Of a stretch of DNA of 64,000 nt, positions 58,691 to 64,000 are shown piece by piece. Below the pieces are notes generated by a model. The model did not search any database. It saw only the letters and a list, made by a program, of their open reading frames with translations, and was not told where the DNA came from. This DNA is from Carya illinoinensis (lineage: Eukaryota; Streptophyta; Magnoliopsida; Fagales; Juglandaceae). The stretch spans positions 40,109,501 through 40,173,500 of the forward strand of contig NC_056755.1 in NCBI RefSeq assembly GCF_018687715.1, in the 5' to 3' direction. A program made the translations under genes and the position numbers. Every line of letters begins with the position of its first letter. Position 1 is the stretch's first letter.

Positions 58691-58870
58691 AGGGGGGAGA
58701 TCGGTCCGGTCCGGTCCGGTTCCGGGGGGTTTGATGGACCGGACCGGACCTATTCGGTCCAGGGATTCCCTCCCTGGACCGGACCGAATCTCAATGGAAC
58801 CGGGCGGTCCGGTCCCATTCGGGACGGTCCGGTCCGGTCGGTCCAATCGGTCCGACCGGACTCCAAATGG
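58691..58870. repeat. GGTCC-rich subterminal repeat, probable hAT end
   Basis: Starts AGGGGGGAGATCGGTCCGGT and continues as tandem GGTCC/GGACC pentamers in both orientations. Such blocks mark hAT subterminal regions. It may be the 3' terminus of the element that encodes the transposase at 60266-62401. The opposite end would lie beyond the window. Confidence 0.5.
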
Positions 58871-59502
58871 GCCAATGGCCCAATTTTTTTCTTACATCAA
58901 TTTCGGCCCAACAGTTAAAATCCACTAATAATTTATCTAATTTGAAGCCCAAAATACCAAAAAAATACTTAGAAAGAAAAATAAAAATAACCATTAAAAA
59001 AAATTATCTATATACAATAAATTTGAATAAAATATTTTACTACCAAATGAAGAAAAATTTCTATATACGTTCTAAACAATTTAAAGATCAATCAATTATA
59101 GTATATACTATTTAATATTTATCATATATCTAAAAAAGGAAAGAAAGCTCTTCTAACAAGAGAAAAATATAGCAAAAATCGATTTTCATGTATCTTACTT
59201 TACATACATGATACATGGTACATCAAATTATTACAATCTGCATTCTAAAAGGCCAGAAAAATAAAAATCCATTCCCAAGCAATCTGCAAGCATATTTAAA
59301 AAATTCAAACCTGCAAGCATATTTAAAAACTAAAAATTAAAAAGTCTTAAAAAAAAGAACTATCAAAGATTAGAAGTTATATTTAATAATTTACATCAAA
59401 AGCACTGATGCACAGTGCACTATAACAGACTAACACTAGCATAAATTACGTAAAAAATAAAAAAAAGACCAACAGTAGCATCTAAAAGTTAACATAATTA
59501 CA
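58871..59502. other. non-coding sequence between hAT end and EF-hand fragment
   Basis: A/T-rich, no gene recognised. Confidence 0.35.
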
Positions 59503-59614
59503 TCAAAACAAAATACAAATTATACAATTAGGTAATTGTTTAATCAGTCCCTGACTATTAGCAAATTCCTCACGATCAATTTCTCCATCAAGGTTGAGAT
59601 CACGATTCACAGAT
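59503..59614 (-). pseudogene. EF-hand exon fragment
   Basis: After a CTGCAG acceptor the minus strand reads VNRDLNLDGEIDREEF, then ANSQGLIKQLPN, to a stop at 59503-59505. DLNLDGEIDREEF is a complete canonical EF-hand calcium loop (Asp, Asn, Asp, Gly, Ile, Glu in register). No other exon is seen. It lies 3' of the hAT transposase and could be captured host sequence or part of an alternative 3' exon. The parent gene is not identified. Confidence 0.55.
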
Positions 59615-60265
59615 CTGCAGATAAAAAAGTAAAAAACCAAGGCGTTAACCTATTGGTGAACATAATAAAAATCAACCTTTAAACATTAGGTTAGTCTGTT
59701 ATAAAATAAATCAACTCAGTTGGTGCAGCATTTGAGTTGGTACAAAACAAGATGATATTGGTGAACATAAAATAAATCAACCTTTAGTTAGCCTTTTACA
59801 CAAGCTGTAACTGAGTCTTTTTACCATGCACTTCTTCAAAGTGCAGCAATTAATGACACAAGGCCTAGATAAGATGGTTTTAGGAGAGGATTAATGACAC
59901 AAGGCCTTGATATGTACAGAATCACTATAAAACAAGATGTTTATTGAGTTTAACTTGTGAATTTTTCAAGTATTAAAGTCCAAATATAATAGAGAAGCAG
60001 ATTTTACAAACAAATCACATCTAGAAAGAAATAAAATTGGGAAAAATAAATATAGATTTTAAACAGAATTCATGTCTTACATGATTACATCAACATTGGG
60101 TTAAGACTCGGTAGCCATTTCATTTGATCCTTCTGCAGAATAAGCCAATTCCCCAACAAGTTCTCCTTCAATCCATAAAAATTTAATACAAAACAAATGA
60201 AATAAAGTTAAAATAATATAGAAGATAAAACAAAATATACCACAAAATAAATCAAAGTTAATTGA
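59615..60265. other. transposase 3' flank
   Basis: A/T-rich, with the near-repeated phrase ATGACACAAGGCCT at about 59852 and 59893. No gene recognised. Confidence 0.35.
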
Positions 60266-62401
60266 TTACATACCCATATCTATCTGCTTCTCAAATTCCT
60301 CCACTTCATCCATTAAAGTCCTAAGGCTTATTGGAGTAGAGGAAGAACGGAGCCAATTTTGTGCACATATGAGAGCCTCAACCATCATCGGATTTAAACT
60401 ACTTCGGAAAGGGTCAAGTACACGACCTGCAGTGCTGAATGTAGATTCAGAGGCCACAGTAGATACCGGTATTGCAAGTACATCACGTGCAACCTTTGAA
60501 AGTATGCGATATCTAACTGAATTCACCTTCCACCAATTTAGTAGGTCAAAATTATCACCTTCATCCTCACATTTTTCAGCTAGATATCTATCAACCTCTG
60601 ACCTGCTTTCCAAAGAGTCTTCTGACTGTAACTCTTGCTTAAATTGGGCCATCAATGCAGCATGTCTATTCGTAGACTGAGTTGTGGAAGGACTCGCATC
60701 TTCACGTGGGGAACTTGTGCGTTGAGGAGAACTCCCTTCTTCATTTTGGATGTATGCCTCATACATGCGGATAAATGCATTTTTCACCTTCCAACTCATA
60801 TCAATGATTTTTGATTGATCATATGCATACATTTTTCTCAACCCAAAGTCAAGATATCGCATCTTGTAACGAGGATCAAGAACAATCCCAACGTACAACA
60901 GCATATTCTGATTATCCATATTCTCCCAATACTTTTCAAACTTTCTCTTCATATTTGAGGCCATTAATCCCACCACGGGACTTCCTTCTTCACACTCTAT
61001 GTTAATGGCATTTTTAATATTCACCAACTCCGAAAAAAATGTATTGCAAGTTACATACTCACCCCCCGAGAAGCGTAAAGTTGCATCATGAAATAATGCA
61101 AGAAACTTCTCAAACAACCGTACCTTATCCCAATCGGATGCATTGGGAGGCCCTAACTTCTTTGACTTTCTTCTAGTTACCACATCACCTTCATCATCGT
61201 CATCATCATCATCTCCAATACTACTTAAAAAGCACATATCTTCTTCCTCCAACCGATCAAAAGCTTTTCTAAATTTCCCAGCCCTCTCCAACATAAGATA
61301 GGTGGAGTTCCACCTAGTTGGTACATCTAGGCAAACATGACTTTTGCATTTAATCTCTTCCAATGCCACACACTTCTTAAATGTATCCCACCTTTGAGGG
61401 GAGGATTTAACATACTTCACAACACCCCTCACCTTCGCAATAGACTCCTCATACTCTTTCAATCCCTCACGCACAATTAAATTTAGAATGTGTGCACAAC
61501 ATCGAACATGCAAGAATTCATGTTCCAAGACCGTATCCCTCCTATACTTGGTTTTTTTTTTCAAATAAGAAATGGCCCCATTATTGGAACTTGCATTATC
61601 AAGAGTGATAGCAAGTATTTTCGGTCGCCCCCAATCATGCAAACACAACTCTATGCCCTTACCAAGTGTATCACCCTTGTGATTTTCAACCAAAGAAAAG
61701 GAAAGAATCCTCTTATGTAGCTTCCAGTCATCATCAATAAAATGTGCTGTAAGACACATATAATTAAGATTTTGCACGGATGTCCATGTATCCGTGGTGA
61801 GGGAAATTCGTTGCCCTCGAAGAGCACTTTTTAATTTTATTTTTTCACTGATAAACAAATTAAAACAATCCTTCGCAATTGTCCAACGGGATGGAATCCC
61901 TACCCACTTAGGGCAAACCACAAGCATAAACTTTCTAAAACCCTCCCCTTCAACAAACCTAAATGGCAACTCATCAACAATAATCATCTCTGTCAAGGCT
62001 TGTCGGCAAGCCTCAACACTAAATGAAATGGGCACAAGTCCCCCACCACCACTACCTCCCTCCATTTTCCAACCTAGAGTCGTCTGGGACTTATCCGTAT
62101 TCTTAAATGGACCTTTCTTACATTGCTTCTCAATGTGATGCTTCATAGACTTTGTACCATTGATCTTTGTATCACACGCATACGAAGCACCACAGTAATT
62201 ACATGCAGCCCTAGGTTTAGTGGGATCCCCTTTTGATATTCTTGTAAAGTGATCCCAAACCATTGACCTAACTCTACCACTTTGTGACCCACCAATGTTA
62301 GATTTATCACTTACATTGGGTGGGGGTGGGGGTGGGGGCGGAGGCATACCAGGGCTTTGTATTGACTCTTGCACCTCATTGGTTGAAGTTGACGAATCCA
62401 T
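60266..62401 (-). CDS. hAT-family transposase (zf-BED, RICESLEEPER-like), intact
   Basis: A single uninterrupted frame of 711 residues. After a Pro9 run comes a BED zinc finger (about 45-95; WDHFTR, CNYCGASY, then MKHHIEKQC). The RNase H-like catalytic core has Asp in LTTDTWTS and Asp in ITLDNASSNN, the CxxH motif in RCCAHILNL, and DVPTRWNSTY. A hAT-type region with DLDPRYK-like LDPRYKMRY follows, and the C-terminal dimerisation domain reads NWWKVNSVRYRILSKVARDV, then ASESTFSTAGRV with the catalytic Glu. The length and domain set match full hAT transposases and domesticated DAYSLEEPER/RICESLEEPER proteins. Transposon-type flanks favour a mobile element over a host gene. Confidence 0.93.
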   Translation of the reverse strand: MDSSTSTNEVQESIQSPGMPPPPPPPPPNVSDKSNIGGSQSGRVRSMVWDHFTRISKGDPTKPRAACNYCGASYACDTKINGTKSMKHHIEKQCKKGPFKNTDKSQTTLGWKMEGGSGGGGLVPISFSVEACRQALTEMIIVDELPFRFVEGEGFRKFMLVVCPKWVGIPSRWTIAKDCFNLFISEKIKLKSALRGQRISLTTDTWTSVQNLNYMCLTAHFIDDDWKLHKRILSFSLVENHKGDTLGKGIELCLHDWGRPKILAITLDNASSNNGAISYLKKKTKYRRDTVLEHEFLHVRCCAHILNLIVREGLKEYEESIAKVRGVVKYVKSSPQRWDTFKKCVALEEIKCKSHVCLDVPTRWNSTYLMLERAGKFRKAFDRLEEEDMCFLSSIGDDDDDDDEGDVVTRRKSKKLGPPNASDWDKVRLFEKFLALFHDATLRFSGGEYVTCNTFFSELVNIKNAINIECEEGSPVVGLMASNMKRKFEKYWENMDNQNMLLYVGIVLDPRYKMRYLDFGLRKMYAYDQSKIIDMSWKVKNAFIRMYEAYIQNEEGSSPQRTSSPREDASPSTTQSTNRHAALMAQFKQELQSEDSLESRSEVDRYLAEKCEDEGDNFDLLNWWKVNSVRYRILSKVARDVLAIPVSTVASESTFSTAGRVLDPFRSSLNPMMVEALICAQNWLRSSSTPISLRTLMDEVEEFEKQIDMGM

Positions 62402-62706
62402 CTAGAAAAATAAACAACCAACAATTAGTGTAATAAGTTTTTCTAGAACAATTGGCTGTTCGTAGCCTGGAAACAACCCTAATATCCACCACTATCCAAC
62501 ACACAAACAACCCTAATATCCATCCAGGCATCCACATTGGCTTCATCAAAGCCATCTTCAAAAATTGATGAAAAGTACAAGTTTTCCATAAATATAAGAC
62601 CTTTCTATCCATAATCCCACATTGGATTAGCCATTTGATTCATCAAAATGATAATATAAATTTATTTTTATAATAATAATTTTATAAAAAAAATAAGATT
62701 TTTCAG
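62402..62706. other. transposase 5' flank
   Basis: Contains a short repeated phrase AACAACCCTAATATCCA (about 62465 and 62507), found again at about 63170. It is likely leader or promoter of the transposase. Confidence 0.35.
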
Positions 62707-63103
62707 TTCGCTCGAGCGGAATGTCGAGCGAGAGTCGAGCGCTCAACTCTGCCTGAGTTCGCTCGAGCGGAATGTCGAGCGAGAGTCGAGCGCTCAACTC
62801 TGCCTGAGTTCGCTCGAGCGGAATGTCGAGCGAGAGTCGAGCGCTCAACTCTGCCTGATTTCGCTCGAGCGGAATGTCGAGCGAGCGAGAGTCGAGCGCT
62901 CAACTCTGCCTGATTTCGCTCGAGCGGAATGTCGAGCGAGAGTCGAGCGCTCAACTCTGCCTGATTTCGCTCGAGCAGAATGTCGAGCGAGAGTCGAGCG
63001 CTCAACTCTGCCTGAGTTCGCTCGAGCTGAAAGTCGAGCGAGCGTCGAGCGCTCCACTCTGCCTGGGTTCGCTCGAGCGGCAAGTACGCGAGGCTCGAGC
63101 GAA
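62707..63103. repeat. 51-bp minisatellite, about 7.5 units
   Basis: Units begin at 62707, 62758, 62809, 62860, 62915, 62966, 63017 and 63068. Each starts TTCGCTCGAGCGGAATGTCG and ends CTCAACTCTGCCTGA. Unit 4 has a 4-bp expansion. Because 51 is divisible by 3, open frames run through it and give a 17-residue repeat that is probably not translated. The unit closely resembles part of the younger Copia LTR (about 50440-50480). Confidence 0.95.
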
Positions 63104-63241
63104 CCCATCTGTTTTCCAGAAATGGGCACAAGTCGCCAATGCTCTAAAATCCACAACTATCCAGCACACAAACAAGCCTAATATCCACAACTATCAAGCA
63201 AATTAACAAAAATAATAACTAATAGGTAAGATATAAAAATA

Positions 63242-63243
<2 letters not shown>

Positions 63244-63288
<45 letters not shown>
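63244..63288. repeat. (GA)n microsatellite
   Basis: About 45 bp of uninterrupted AG repeat upstream of the transposase. Confidence 0.95.
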
Positions 63289-63490
63289 ACTTGGAGGCAC
63301 CTCGTTTGAGATGCGACGGAGGGGCAAGTGGGCAACGGCACAGCGTCGGCAATGGGTTACGGCTTGGAGGGGATGCGCACGGCACGGGGCTAGGATCTGT
63401 AGAATCAAGTGAGCGTCGACTGAGAGTTGAGAGAGAAAGTGAAGAGTGAAGACTGAAGGAGGAGTGGAGGGAATCGGGGGGGAGGGGGGG
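63289..63490 (-). promoter_or_regulatory. G/C-rich putative transposase promoter/leader
   Basis: Read on the minus strand this is C/T-rich and corresponds in position and composition to the C/T-rich block of the non-autonomous hAT at 56700-57090. It probably holds the transposase transcription start, but no TATA box was fixed. Confidence 0.35.
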
Positions 63491-63496
63491 GAAAGG

Positions 63497-63538
63497 GAAA
63501 TTATGTGCTGAAACGGCGCCGTTTCAGCACATAATTTC
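63497..63538. repeat. 42-bp perfect palindrome centred on GGCGCC
   Basis: The 21-nt left arm ends in GCTGAAACGGC and is followed by its exact inverse. A second, near-perfect palindrome with arm GGGTTGCGTGAAACGGC lies at about 63552-63585. Confidence 0.95.
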
Positions 63539-63589
63539 AGAAAAAAATATATGGGTTGCGTGAAACGGCGCCGTTTCACCCAACCCATA

Positions 63590-64000
63590 TAACTTCTTCT
63601 AAAATCTAATTCTAAACAATAAAAAAAAATTAATAAGTTGGTAAAAATATATTTAAGTTAGTAAAAATAAAATTAGGTAAACTATTTAATGTGTATTATT
63701 TAATTAAATCATTAAAAAAATCACTAGTTAATTGTTAATTTAGTTAATTATTAGTTATTACTAACTTAGAGAGTTTTTTTTTGTTTTTGAAATTTACTAA
63801 CTTAGTAATAGTAATTTACTATTATACTAATACTATTAGTCTATTAGTAATTTAGTATATAGTAAATTAGTAATATTTATTAACTTATTTACTATAGTCT
63901 AATAACTAGATAGTCTAGATGTAATAACTAGTAACTAATAATATTAATATGTAATAACACTAGTTAGTAGTTACACTAGTACTAATAGATAATAACTTAA
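63590..64000. other. A/T-rich hAT interior, runs off the window
   Basis: Read inverted, this matches the A/T-rich interior of the element at 54955-57255 (shared phrases AATAAGTTAATAAATATTAC and ACTAGTTATTACATCTAG). It probably continues to the hAT terminus outside the window. Confidence 0.6.

Noticed and set aside
62627..63206. Several ORFs through the 51-bp repeats, including a 142-codon frame
   Set aside because: The unit length is a multiple of three, so frames stay open by chance. There is no start context or domain.

Overview
The window is nuclear DNA from a flowering plant. Genes carry GT-AG introns and several products are plastid-targeted. There is a tRNA-Ser, and much of the sequence is plant-type transposable elements (Copia, Gypsy, hAT, Helitron, SINE, MITEs). 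The gene set fits a woody eudicot, but the species cannot be fixed from sequence alone.

Layout. 1-8.9 kb: an intronless KD-group sugar-phosphate/nucleotide-sugar translocator (minus), with a SINE just downstream; a PPR protein gene (minus); and a 3' fragment of a 2-alkenal reductase pseudogene. 9.27-18.04 kb: a complete but mutated SIRE/Maximus-like Copia element in minus orientation, with 1.34-kb LTRs, TSD CAACA and an antisense ORF. 18.7-19.4 kb: a retroposed insertion with a 16-bp TSD, then a two-exon FkbM-type methyltransferase gene (plus). 22.6-28.9 kb: a head-to-head pair of plastid genes, a DUF3119-type protein (minus, 8 exons) and the Rubisco assembly chaperone BSD2 (plus, 5 exons). 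29.8-37.9 kb: a LINE RNase H remnant, tRNA-Ser(GCU), and a class III peroxidase pseudogene whose first intron is split by MITEs and by a probable 4.8-kb Helitron carrying pieces of a synaptotagmin gene, a WEE1-like kinase gene and an unidentified gene. 38-51.3 kb: a repeat-rich block with a hAT-like MITE, Gypsy remnants, a long CT tract, and a Copia element (45.6-50.6 kb, TSD ACTTT) nested in the gag of an older Copia. 51.7-54.4 kb: an SPX-domain phosphate-signalling gene (minus, 3 exons) with two P1BS sites upstream. 54.9-57.3 kb: a non-autonomous hAT with a perfect 8-bp TSD. 58.7-64 kb: a hAT element with an intact 711-aa transposase, a GGCGCC-centred palindrome cluster and a 51-bp minisatellite that resembles the Copia LTR; it probably runs off the right edge.

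Seven host genes look intact: translocator, PPR, FkbM methyltransferase, DUF3119, BSD2, SPX and tRNA-Ser. The most unusual features are the Helitron with several captured gene fragments, the sequence shared between the Copia LTR and the minisatellite, the apparent internal-deletion derivative of the hAT family, and the antisense ORF in the Copia element. Splice junctions were placed by eye from GT/AG sites, reading phase and family conservation. No searches were run.
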